This document shows positions 9,397 to 19,602 of a stretch of 37,938 bases of DNA, in pieces. A model generated the notes under the pieces. The model ran no database searches and was not told the origin of the DNA. It saw nothing but the letters and a program-made list of their open reading frames with translations. The DNA lies in contig JAPEVF010000436.1 in assembly GCA_029747585.1 (NCBI GenBank), positions 1 to 37,938 on the forward strand, written 5' to 3'. Positions within the stretch are counted from its first letter, which is position 1. Each line of letters starts with the position of its first letter. The position numbers and the translations under genes were made by a program. Source of the stretch: Pleurotus djamor (lineage: Eukaryota > Basidiomycota > Agaricomycetes > Agaricales > Pleurotaceae).

Positions 9397-10499
9397 ATGG
9401 CATCTCACTCGCAATCCGAGGTCGACCCCAACGTCGACAACCTCGCCAAGCGCATCCATCTTGATCAACCGCATACGTTTGATCGCCTACACGCCCTTGT
9501 TGCGGAATATGAAAAGGAGAAAATCATTGCCGAGGGAGAAAAGAAGCTCGCCATGGATAGATGGGATGCCGCCGCAGAGCAGAGCCGCATTCTAGACAAA
9601 GACTTCGACACCATGATGACACATTGTGAGTGTGCTTAAGATTGTTCGGCATACCTGGTTAATCTGTTTATCCCCAGTCACAAAGGAGTATAAAGAAGCG
9701 TTCAACGATATTGTCAGCACCACCATTGGACTTGTACAGAATGAGAAGGAGATGGAGGTCCCTACTAGACCGCCTCTGCCCGAGTTCCCTATCAAAGGTG
9801 AGTTGGCATCCCGACTCAGCGAGAAGTGATGTAGACCTTATTCGTCTATCAGACTTGACCGCAGAGGACGCTATTTTTTATAGAAGAGCTCACAGTATGA
9901 TCAGCCAGAAGGACATTGAGCAATTGAGCATTTGCGGACGAATGTCGAGCGTTGTTTTGGCGAGCGAGGTGAAAGTTCTGGCAGGGATACGCCAGAAATT
10001 CGATGCCGAACTGGAAGACCTCAGCTCGGACAGTCGAAGGAAAAGGAAAGAGGCGAGGGAGCTAGAAATTCGAAATAAATATAAGCGAGGTGTGTATCAG
10101 CCACGCTTCTGTCAGCCTTCACTCTCATCTATCTTCATATGAGATTATATCAAAGGCGATTTCAAGCTTCTTCAAGAGCTGACGAAGATCAAGAGATTCT
10201 CCGGAAAGATTTCCTCCAACGAGGCCGCTGTAACCACTACCAAACGCGCATCTCAGACAGCTCCTCAAGCCCCCCAGTCGGCCCAAGAGGCAAGTTCCAG
10301 CCGAAAGCGCAAGCTTAATGATGCTCCCCATGGCGAAGCAAAGAAAACGAAGGTTCCAAAGCGTAAGTGAGGCGCTGAACTTGAGAAGATTCGTACTCAT
10401 GATGACACTTGTATAGAGAACTCTGAGAGTCGATCAATCTCATCCTCCTCAAAGTCAAGCAAAAGCCGGGCTTCCGTGGCTGTCTCTCACGGAAATTGA
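9397..10499 (+). CDS. Coiled-coil protein of unknown function, left paralogue
   Basis: Exons 9397-9625, 9678-9797, 9853-10089, 10156-10362 and 10417-10499 give 291 aa. I do not recognise a known domain. The N-terminal 75 residues are rich in Lys, Glu and Ala with heptad-like spacing and include the conserved HTFDRLHALV. A second charged helical region, around residues 125-195, ends in a basic run with RRKRK. The C-terminal third is Ser-, Lys- and Arg-rich, with SSRKRKLND and AKKTKVPK, which look like nuclear localisation signals. The paralogue at 28448-29552 (-) has five exons with the same phases and close lengths. It lies 276 bases upstream of the F-box/zinc gene, and the paralogues are also neighbours. 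A nuclear scaffold role is only a guess. Confidence 0.75.
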
Positions 10500-10775
10500 T
10501 TGTACAAGGTCATGAGACGACCATCCCGCTCGCCCAACGATCCTTTGTAGGATGGTTTCCAATAACACTCTAATCCACGCTCGTTATTTGCCCATACGTA
10601 GCACACTTGTGATATGTACTTTAAAATTCATGACTACTTCTCAATCTCTCTTAAAGCACGGCTTGAACCCGTCTGTCATGGATTCCGTTTCTTTGTTCCC
10701 CTAATGTCTCCTAAATTCTCAGCAGCCCAGATACCTAAGAGGCGCTGAACTACCATCTTCTTGGTGCCGCGTCTC

Positions 10776-12329
10776 ATGATGCCTGAGAACCAAGCAAAGT
10801 CGCAACGACTGTCACAGCGAACTGGGATAAACACGCTCAGCAATGAAATTATTACCATGGTAAGCTCAAATGCACTGTCCGCCGTTGGTCCGCCGAGACG
10901 CCAGGTTGAGCTGACCGCAATCCTGTTCAGATCTTGGAAGCTTGCAGTCCGGTAGATCTTCTTACCTTGCTCCGAGTAAATCGCTTTTTCCACAAACGCC
11001 TTGTATCCGATTCGCGGTGCTGGGAAGCTTCTCGGCGAAACGCGTCCCCGCCTGTTCCACCACCTCCGCCCTACCTGTCTGAACATCGATTCGCAGTCTT
11101 CGTTTTTGGTGGAGGTGCTTGTGAGGTCTGCGGCGGTCCTACATCAAATGTACCTTGTGTCACATCATTGAGAGTCCTTCTCTGCTCCGTATGTGGCCTA
11201 CATTCCTCTCCCTGCGCCGTTCCCAGAGTTGAAGGTTCACCTCAGACGACATGCGCTAATCAACTCCATATGTAAGTCTACTACTCGACGCCATCCGCAC
11301 GCACGAATCTCTGAAACACACCAGCCACGGCGCATTCATTCCACTGGCGTGCAACGAGAAACTTCCGCAGAAGGACGCTAAGTATCTTAAGGCCAAGCTT
11401 TTTGAGATCCTCCCTAGATTCAGAGCCCTAGGTATAGGCGTTCCCAACTATCTGGTGTTTGGCTGAACACTTCACGATGTCTATATAGGGTTTAACCTAT
11501 ACCGACCGTCAAGTGTACGGAAGGCCGAGCAAGAGTACATCGATGCTTTGGAACATGGGGACCTTAAGCCATTACTGGAGGCGAGTCCTGCCATCTCATC
11601 TCCTCTGTCCAGGCTGACTTGAACCTCTCATTTAGGGATGGAAGGAACGAAGGGCTCGGAACAATCAATTCATGCGAGTAAGCGTTCGAATACGTCTCTT
11701 CACGGACTCTACACTCATTCCGCGCCCTTGATTATCTCTTCTAGGCCAGCAAGGCACTGTACCAGTGGTTTCAAGAGCGCAATCGAGCCAAAGTGTCTAT
11801 CACCCGAAAACAGACACTCGATCTGTACGTCGTATCGTCTTCACCTCTTCAATCGGATGCGCATTGAGTTTTCTTCGCCTAGTTTCGCTGAAATAGCAAA
11901 GGAGGAGGGTGTAACACTTCCCGCGCTCAGCCGAAGCCGTATCTTTCGAAGACATGTAGACACATTCGTTCGTGACCGTAAGATTGCAATGCGGATCGGT
12001 AAAGCAGATCTCTCATCTTGCATGCAAGTCATCTCACTCGGGCCTTCGTATCTCTAGTGTGGCGCACCATCCGTGGACGGGTGCTTGACGAAATACGAAA
12101 GGGATCAATAGTAAGGGATGCTTCCAGGGACATCTCACACAACGAAAAACATTTCCGATGTGGTTATTGTCCTTCTGCCGGGAGGATGTTTACTCCCATC
12201 GGTTTCGTGGATCATCTAAAATTCAGGTGAGCTCTCAAGGTAATTATTTGCCGTGCTCCTGATGTTGAATCCTTTTCTTTCAGTCATTCAGTCATCGTTT
12301 CTCGCGAGGCTGTTCGATCTCCGACTTAG
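10776..12329 (+). CDS. F-box-like protein with Cys-rich and C2H2-type zinc motifs, left paralogue
   Basis: Ten exons: 10776-10859, 10931-11188, 11246-11271, 11325-11431, 11489-11580, 11636-11677, 11745-11824, 11883-11998, 12058-12226 and 12284-12329. They give 339 aa. An F-box-like helix pair covers residues about 20-60 (LSNEIITMILEACSPVDLL then RVNRFFHKRL). A Cys cluster follows (CEVCGG and LLCSTTC), common in agaricomycete F-box proteins and probably zinc-binding. The C-terminus carries a single finger CGYC...DHLKFSH. F-box proteins recruit substrates to SCF ubiquitin ligases; which substrate is unknown. The intron after 11580 uses a GC donor (gcgagt) where the right paralogue has GT. The paralogue at 26232-27785 (-) has matching exon lengths. 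Start 10776 was chosen because it matches the 84-nt first exon of the paralogue; 10779 is also possible. Confidence 0.8.
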
Positions 12330-12694
12330 TTCGTTAGTCGCGAGGGGCGAAATTCAAGATGCTGCACCTATACCCATCACATTCATTCTAGATTTGTATA
12401 TTTGTAATTTAAAGTACCTTAGAGACTGTATACACCTGGAGGAATACGCACACTTCAAAGTTTCGTGACGAAGTGAGAATGGGTCGCTTCCAGCACCCCT
12501 GAGAACGACCCTAGCTCCTTGATATGAATTCGAACTGGCAGCCTACTTTACGCTTTCCTTTTGCTTTGCTCAACGTTAGCTCCGGCATTTCGAGAAGGAG
12601 GCTTTGGGTTACATGCTGCTCACACTTGCCCGTACGCCTGCTTCGAAGTTAAGTGCTACTTCCAGAAATATGAATGACTTAAGTTGATCATATC
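12330..12694. other. Intergenic region without a gene
   Basis: About 365 bases lie between the F-box gene and the next plus-strand gene. I see no coding frame, repeat or RNA signal. It presumably holds the terminator of one and the promoter of the other. Confidence 0.3.
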
Positions 12695-13731
12695 ATGATC
12701 CTCGGAATATGGTAAGGCATCGAAGTTCACACCGACTTAACCTGGCGCCATGATATCAATGCGACCTCCCCAGCACGTTGACCACCTCACACCGCCAATT
12801 GGAACTTCGTTCTTCAAATGGTGAGTCCCAATCATACTGTGGGTGCACATGTCTTCTTGAGTTGATGGCACCGAGGTTAGCGAAGAAATCGTTGTCTGTG
12901 TGAACGAAACTCTCCCTGATGACGGCCGTCAACTTTCTTGGTACATAACGATGTACAAGTACTGCGTTGGTGCTATGCCCACCGACCCAGATTTTCAAAA
13001 GAAAGGAGGGAAGGTCATCGTCATTCTCGTTCACCACGGAACACTGAAGTTTCCAACGGATCTTCGATGGACTTTACAGATATTCAGAGTGTACTACGAT
13101 GACGAAGCTGGGGTTATTCCTTATCTACAGCTTCCTGAAACACATAGCGGGGTTGCCACCCCCGATGGGAACATGCAATGTGAGCGCGTCGATCTCATAC
13201 TTCCAATTTCCTGGCTACTTATTTAATCGTTGCACGGTGGCCAGACCAGATTGATTTCGAAATGATGATGCCGCTGTTCAAGTCGGATAGTTCTGAGCCC
13301 TTCCTCTTCATCGCACGATACAAGGAAGTCCTGGTTCGACCGCCTGGCACGACCCAACGAGGACGGGAGCAGCTCTCTGGCCTAGTCTTCACCATCGTCA
13401 ATCGGATTGGCGAACGGGTATCCACCCATCAGTTGGTACGGGGGTTGACCGTCATCAAGTGCCTAGACCCTAGGAAGAAACTTCGCTTCAGTAAGTATCG
13501 CTATCGTAATGAAGGCCACTGAGGTGATAAGCGGGGGAATAACTTCAATCATCAATGGTATCACAGTGTTCGGGCAAGATAGCTACAACAGGGTAAGTAA
13601 ACGTCCACGACATTGGTATCTTCAAAGCTCATACGAAGTTTCAATGGGTACTGCATTTGCGAAAAAAAAACCAGACGGAAAGACTGGGAATTATAAGAAG
13701 AGAGGTCGAGGTGGATCTAGCAAATTTCTAA
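12695..13731 (+). CDS. Unknown 248-aa protein
   Basis: Six exons: 12695-12711, 12774-12820, 12862-13179, 13245-13490, 13567-13592 and 13639-13731. The phases close exactly. I do not recognise the family. The central part is well-behaved coding sequence with alternating hydrophobic and charged residues (KVIVILVHHGTLKFPTDLRW, then QIDFEMMMPLFKSD and GREQLSGLVFTIVNRIGERV), suggesting a compact beta-rich domain. The end is a basic segment with LRKKNQTERLG. There is no signal peptide. The weak point is the beginning: the first two short exons are inferred from phase and splice signals only. It sits between the F-box gene and the convergent phosphatase gene, with 88 bases between the stops. Confidence 0.55.
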
Positions 13732-13819
13732 GACTGTGAGCGAATGTCTCTGGGCGTATGTATGATGGTAGGGCGGGGTGCAAGAAGAGAGAAGGGGTCT
13801 GCAAATGAAAACCAGAAAA

Positions 13820-16058
13820 TTAGAACGGAACGTCGCCGTCGCCCTGAAATAGGTGCAGCTCCCGGTCAGCTTCCTCAACTGTAGGGATAACCCCGGGGAC
13901 AACCTCGATTCCCAGTTCTTTCAACGCGACAACGCCTCGATCAACCCAATACCTCAGGTTGCCTTCATCCTCTGCCCAGGGCTCAAGTTCGACGAGGAGA
14001 GGAGCGTCGGCTTGCGGAATTGGGCGTGCGGGTTGCGCATCTGCAGACATCACATGGTCTTCACCGTTGACTATGGGTCTTTGGATGTCCGCAACGACAG
14101 GGGCAATTTCGCTCGATGGCGTGGGTGCCGGTTCGAGGTGGTGAGCTACAGGTGGTGCAGACGCCTCTGTGACGGGAGCCGAAGCTTCGTCGGCGTCTTC
14201 TTCTTGCGCCTGAGGAGGCAGCTCCTTTCCACCAAGGAGCCCTCCGCTTCGCACCCACGAGGCAACATTCGATTGCAATTTGACTGCATCGAGGACACCA
14301 ACCACGGCGAGGAGGGAGGTATCATAACCCTCATATCCGTACCCGTCGACTTCGAAGCCAGATTCTTCGGCGTCCTGAACAGGATGTTAGATGGGAGTAC
14401 GATGACGATATAAGAAACACTGGAGGCTTACAAACGATGAAGCTTCTAGGTCGGCTTCTCTCATTTCATATGTGTATTCCTTGATGCATATATGATTGTA
14501 CGGCTGAAGCCGAGCTTTCAGAGGCGAATCATCGAGCAAGAGTGTTGATTTTGCTGAGTGTTGTGTAGGGACAATGTTCCCAGGCAGGCGCTGCTTTCGG
14601 TTGCGGAGGTCTTCGAGCCAGCCCCAAGGTTTGGTCATGTTTTTCGTCGTTTGAGTTTTCTGGACTAAAGGATGTCATAAGGAATCAGAGTTGGGAAAGC
14701 ATCAACGAGAAACGTACAGTATGATTCTTTAGAAAGACCCATTGTATCTCGCGCCCAGACTGCAAGAAGCTTCCCGTTGTTGATGAGGTCATCCTTGTCA
14801 CGGAAACGTGGACGAGGTATAGAATCGGATCCATCCTCTCCGATAGGATTCGGTAGAGGACAAAATGCTTTCTTGACCATGTCTTCGACACTGTGAGGTT
14901 GAGCACTACTCCAAACCATGGTATCTAACCACTCCTGTGTCTTCGGATGGAAAAGATACTCGCGAAACGACGTGAGGAATGGTCTGGGCAGCACAGTCCG
15001 AAGAGGACGTGGCCTGTATGGGTCTGCATAAGGATCAAAGGTAGGATCTTGTCGAGTAGCGGCCTTGTACGGCGTTCTAAGGACGATAGTGCCGTTCAAG
15101 TCAAGAATGAGCAGTTTTCGGCATGCAGTGGGCTGGGAAAGGGTTGAAGATGCGACCAAGGATTCTTCAAGGTACGAAGGTGAAGGAAATTCAGGAATTG
15201 GCTCTGGAGGAGGGGGTGAAGGAGGAAGGACTCTACGTCGTCTACGCGGCGGAGGATCATTGACCGACATGAGGGGGCGCTTGCGAAACATATAGGACTG
15301 GGGTGAACTGGAAGGGGAGGACACACGTTCAATGTCAGAGCTCGATCCGGCTATGGGACTCGGGGAGCGACGCGAAGAGGTGTCGAAGCGATCGCTGTGA
15401 GTTGGAATATGAGGAAGGGCCGTGAAACACCGAACAAAGAAACCCACTTCGATGAAGATTGGTCCGTGTGTTTTCTTGAAGCGAAAAGTTTTACATCAGA
15501 GCTTGGTATCGTCATAGGGCTTCGTGACCGTCTGTTGACATTGAGCTGGACTTGCTTTACAGTGAAAATTGGTGGCAAACTCACGATAAATGACCGAACA
15601 AACGAGGAGATCCACGAAAGCTCTGCGTCTCTCCCTCGGTCCCCGTCAAACTCGAGGTGACGCGTTCAAGGGTAGAGCTCGAACCTGCCATGGGGCTTGT
15701 TGGCCGTTGGGAAGACGAACCAGCGTGATCGCTACTCGAAAAGGTACGACGATGAGGCAAGTTACGGACGAGCTTGTGCAGAGACTCACACTGAGTATCC
15801 ACTAACTCGCTGACCAGAAATGCGCTCAACATCAGGGCTCTTCCCTGCCGAAGAACCCTCCGGCCTTTGCATTCGCGCGTCGTCGTGCTCACTGTTGGTT
15901 GAGACCGGATGAGCTGGGTTCACGAGAAGCTGAGTAGCAAGAACTCACAGTGAGTTCCCTTGAAACCGAGGAGAAGCGTCAAGATCGTGTACCTCAGCAT
16001 CAACTACGGTCGAAAACGAGCCTCCAGCATTAGCACCAGTTTCCTGAGGTCGAGACAT
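13820..16058 (-). CDS. FCP1/NIF-type HAD phosphatase with serine-rich N-terminus
   Basis: Exons 16058-15949, 15891-15790, 15731-15585, 15394-14718, 14664-14432 and 14374-13820 give 607 aa. A phosphatase core of the NLI-interacting-factor/CTD-phosphatase class starts near residue 210. HAD motif I reads LLILDLNGTIVLRT, and the late motif reads LLLDDSPLKARLQPYNHICI. Such enzymes remove phosphate from serine or threonine, often on RNA polymerase II or Tim50-like partners. In the class motif DxDxT/V the second Asp is Asn here (DLNGT), so catalysis may be altered. The first about 200 residues are disordered, rich in Ser and Pro, and partly encoded by duplicated exons. The C-terminal about 180 residues are acidic and Pro/Ala-rich. 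An in-frame ATG at 16178 would add 40 residues. Confidence 0.8.
15300..15891 (-). repeat. Duplicated phase-2 exons of the phosphatase gene
   Basis: Exons 15891-15790 and 15731-15585 and the start of exon 15394-14718 all begin with one base of a split codon giving Glu or Asp. They encode related text: QRPEGSSAGKSPDVERIS, QRPTSPMAGSSSTLERVTSS and RRSPSPIAGSSSDIERVSS. The first two exons are also flanked by phase-2 introns on both sides (102 and 147 nt), so they can be duplicated or skipped without shifting the frame. Confidence 0.65.
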
Positions 16059-16629
16059 GGCGACCCGAGAGCTATCCCTCGACTGCGTCTTTGACAATCC
16101 AAGTTCAAGATCTTTCCTGATGGTTTGTAGTCGAAATTTGAGGAGCCTTCGGGCACAGAACGTGTGCATTGGCAGCAAGCTGGCTTCTCAGAGGTGATGG
16201 AGAAGCTGGGAATTATTTGCTCGTGTTTGGGTCTCTGGGAGGGCTGGTCGTCCGCGGACGACACTGTCTCCGCGGGCCGCAGAGTGCTCGAGGCCTCTTT
16301 GCACGCATCCGATAGGCCTTCCGTCACCCATAGTTTTTAAGGTCTCTTGAGTGTATCTAGAGTATGTCATCAAAGCTGTGTATTCTGTCTTCGCGGGCAA
16401 AGCAACAGACACACTACTCTTTGGTCCCATCCAATTACTGAGAATTCAGTCCACATGGTGTAGTACCAATGTAGTACTCGGTGATATTAGCAAAGGTGTC
16501 CATACAGAACTAATATACTGAGTGTCTAAACCAGACATCAGAGTCCAACGGAGTCCAAGAAGTAGTAGATACAGAAAGAAAGAGACAGGAGACAGCTCAG
16601 AAGGAAACAAAGAGGTCGAGAAGCTACAT
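16059..16629. other. Upstream region of the phosphatase gene
   Basis: The first 120 bases extend the phosphatase frame to an ATG at 16178. A further minus-strand open frame with an ATG at 16430 could be an unrecognised first exon; it has a donor-like gtgacgg near 16327. Neither is supported by homology. The rest looks like spacer between two same-strand genes. Confidence 0.25.
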
Positions 16630-17851
16630 TCATGGAAGTCCATGGGAGTATGGGTGTTGGAAATTCACAAATTGAAGATTGGCGTCATTTCCATCTGGGG
16701 GCCTTTCCGAATCAAAGTCGACGCTGTCAAGATGACAAATTGGTGTGGTATTTGCGGAAGTACCAGCAAAATTCCCGTCGCTATGTTGGGCTGGAGCAGA
16801 CCCAACGACGGAGCTATGGCCTTCTCCTGCAAGCAGTTAACTTGGACGGAAGACAAAGGTTGGAACCCACGCGCGCACCTGGGAGGGAATATCCTGGGAA
16901 AGAATGCAAAGACGAGGAAGGACCGGAATTGGGATTCCATTGGTTTGGAAGGCTATACTCGTCGTAGGCCGGCCGCAAGTCATCAGGAGACGGTTGAAAT
17001 CCTTGGTCATCCTCGACGTTCCATCCAGTAGATGAATTTTGGAAGGAATAAGACGGTCCGTCCACATTCTCCAAGGAGTAAGATAATCCGGCAGAGTAGG
17101 TGCCTTGATCTCCGTAGGGTATCTCGACATCTCCATTCATCGTAGGATTGGGCAGAGGAAAGAACTCTTGAGGGTAGGCGGAAGGATTCTGAGTCAGGGA
17201 GAAAGCACTAGTAGTCACGTCCATCGGGGGATAAGAGTACTGGAGGTCCTGTAAGCTAGGAGGGCCACTCGGGCTTTCAAGATTCCCATAGGGTAGAGCG
17301 AACCTGTCAGAATGGACGTGTGGCGAAGCTGGGGTGGACGAAGGCACAGAGCTCATTGGTGAAGAGGATGCGCCACTTTCTCTTTCCAGTGAATACGACC
17401 CTTCGTAAGCCTGTGGTATTCATGATGTATCAGCCAGGATAGTGTTAGAAATATAAAAGGCGCACGGAGGAGTGAGAGATACTTAAGGTGCGGCCAGTGC
17501 CACGGACACTCTCACGTACACTGGGTCAGCCAATTTTGGACGAACTCAAAATAACGCAAGAACTCACTGATCTGCCTCTGACACCGATCCTGCGTCTGTC
17601 GTTCTTGGTTTGCAAACAATCAGAGCACGTTTGCGTCTTGGACGCTGGCCCTAAGTCCTTGAAGCAACGGTTGCAGGTAACTGTGCTGACAAAGAGCGAT
17701 TCTGAGGTAGGCATCTGAGCACGCCGTCTCCGAGATTCGGTATTGTAAGGGCTACTTGAGGCGTTGGGGCGAGTGTTATCTATTTCGAAAGTATCAGTGT
17801 GCCATGCCTCAGTGATAAGCAAACCGTACCTGTTCTCCCGCGTCCTACCAT
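16630..17851 (-). CDS. Small zinc-motif protein with NLS-like runs
   Basis: Exons 17851-17830, 17779-17568, 17410-16879 and 16826-16630 give 320 aa. Cys43, Cys46, Cys59 and Cys62 form CX2CX12CX2C, a pattern able to hold one zinc. It is flanked by RRRR (residues 24-27) and by KNDRRR just after the last Cys, which suggests nuclear targeting or nucleic-acid contact. The remaining about 230 residues are low-complexity, rich in Ser, Pro, Tyr, Asn and Gly. That is typical of an activation or interaction tail. I do not recognise a named family; it could be a fungal-specific transcription cofactor, which is inference. The gene shares a 448-base divergent promoter region with the F-box-like gene to its right. 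The 157-nt second intron is long for this window and could hide another small exon. Confidence 0.65.
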
Positions 17852-18299
17852 GATAATGATACTACAAGAGGATGGATCTTAGAGCTTAGAGGGCTCCAGT
17901 AGTAGCTAAACGACTTTTATACGCACTCGAGCAGAAACAAGGTACCCTCGGGTTCCATAGCAACTTCTAGAGCTCGGGTATCTAACGTCGTATGATGCCT
18001 TGTACAAGGGTTCGTAGCACGTTGACAGTTTGACAAAGACATTGTATGTAACGAGTGGGTTGGAGAACAAGGATTCAAGGAAGTAGGTTTGGATTCGCGG
18101 TGCTGAAAAGAAAAGAAGGTACCGACTCCGATCTAATTTGGGTCGGGTGTGCCTGGTGGCAACCATATTTGGTCTAGCACCCACGCGCCTCCACGTTTTC
18201 TTCCAAGATTTTTTTATGAAATTCCCAGTCTAAGAACGACTGTGTGTCGGTGTGTAAGTCCATCTGATGTAACGCACACGACCTCAACCTCTTCTACTT
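17852..18299. other. Bidirectional promoter region
   Basis: The zinc-motif gene (-) and the F-box-like gene (+) start at the two ends of this 448-base stretch, so it must hold both promoters. A minus-strand open frame of 92 codons inside it has no recognisable content and is likely chance. Confidence 0.4.
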
Positions 18300-19539
18300 A
18301 TGTTATATCCTAGTAGTCATGAGGCAGAGGACTCAAAGGTACGCTCAGATTGCGAACTCTTCAGGTATTTACTGAAGACTAGCATTTAGATTCTGCGTCC
18401 AAATGGACCATTCCCACCTGAGGTGACCCTCCTCGTGCTCGAGGCCGTATCTTGCAAGATTGCTCTGCAGCGCAGTGCGCTTGTATCCGCCATATGGCGA
18501 CAATTAGCCCAACCACTTCTATTCCGCCAACTCGTCGTGCAGAACAACTTGCGATATGCTTCCGCGTACCAACTACTTATGGAGGACGCGCCGCACCTAC
18601 GAAATTATGTTCGTGAACTGCACATCACGGATGTGTGCTTCGAGACAGCTTTTTATGGCCAAGTTCAAGGACGTCGTTTCACCGAGTTTCTTCAATCCTT
18701 CCCGTATATCACAAACTTGAACGTTTCCTATTCGCCCGAGCCAGTTGTCTCAACCCTCGCTCACGTCATGCGAAACGCCCAACTCTCTTCCCTTCACCTG
18801 GGAGACACGTCAATTTCCAACCACAAAGAGTTTTTCTCGATGCTACACTTCGGCAGGCGTACCCTTCGCTCCCTGAAGCTGTACAACGTTTACTTTACCG
18901 AGAGCGAAGACTTGTCACAGGATCACGTACTTATGGAGAACCTTGAAGAACTCGCTATCATCAGCTGTGACAACATCCCTTTCACGCTTGAACGCATCAC
19001 CATGCCGGGTGTTCATACATTTGAATGGAGAGATAGGAAAGTTCCTGAGTTTGTCGATTGTCTACCCAGGTCGCTTCGTACCCTTGCCGCATGCATAATC
19101 CGACGTGAGTCATTCTCCTCTTTTAGGTTTGAGAATTCTCTGAGACAATCTCGCTGCAGCCTCGCCCCAAAGCACGATACCCTTCATCGTGCCTAATTTC
19201 TGCTTGCTATGGCACCCATCGTTGGCCCACGAATCGAGTGGCGAGCGGACCATTGAAACACTCGCTTCCCCGTCCCACATCGAACACTTGGAATTATTCG
19301 TAACCTCCACGTATTTCCAGGCTCATCTTTCCGGTTCGACGGCCAACGCTCTGGATAGGTTCCTGGTTAATCTCTGTCGTGACCATCGTCTCCAGAGAGT
19401 ATCCATTACAGTCAAACCTGACGGTCAAGATGCAGTGACCCTCACATCGGCGTTCCCTCAGTTGCAGTCACTTGGAATCTTACATCTCCGTATGGGACAA
19501 GCATCCTTGTTCAGGCCCAACTTCAAGCCCTATTCTTAG
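18300..19539 (+). CDS. F-box-like protein with leucine-rich C-terminal region
   Basis: Exons 18300-18338, 18390-19104 and 19160-19539 give 377 aa. After a short first exon, residues about 14-60 form an F-box-like segment (PFPPEVTLLVLEAVSCKIAL then SAIWRQLAQPLLFRQL). This is the layout seen in many agaricomycete F-box proteins. The rest has repeated leucine-rich stretches (SSLHLGDTSI, RTLRSLKLYNVYF, ENLEELAIISC, HIEHLELFV), consistent with irregular leucine-rich repeats used to bind substrates of an SCF ubiquitin ligase. It shows no similarity to the duplicated F-box/zinc pair. The start at 18300 was chosen because its donor gives the correct phase; the ATG at 18320 does not. It is convergent with the GH3 gene, 63 bases away. 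Confidence 0.7.
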
Positions 19540-19602
19540 ACACCCTTAGTTCAATAATTTATTCTTAGATATACTAGAGCTAGCATACTAATATTTATGC
19601 TT

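Larger units (their letters stand above)
8600..12329 (+). repeat. Left arm of an inverted segmental duplication
   Basis: This arm holds a small-ORF relic (-), a coiled-coil protein gene (+) and an F-box/zinc gene (+). The same three genes occur in mirror order and opposite strands at 26.2-31.1 kb. Intron phases are conserved throughout, and the F-box pair has matching exon lengths. The arms are about 14 kb apart. Confidence 0.8.

Noticed and set aside
15891..16430. Separate gene upstream of the phosphatase
   Set aside because: The exons at 15891-15585 join the phosphatase frame with perfect phase, so they belong to it. The remaining frame at 16188-16430 lacks support.
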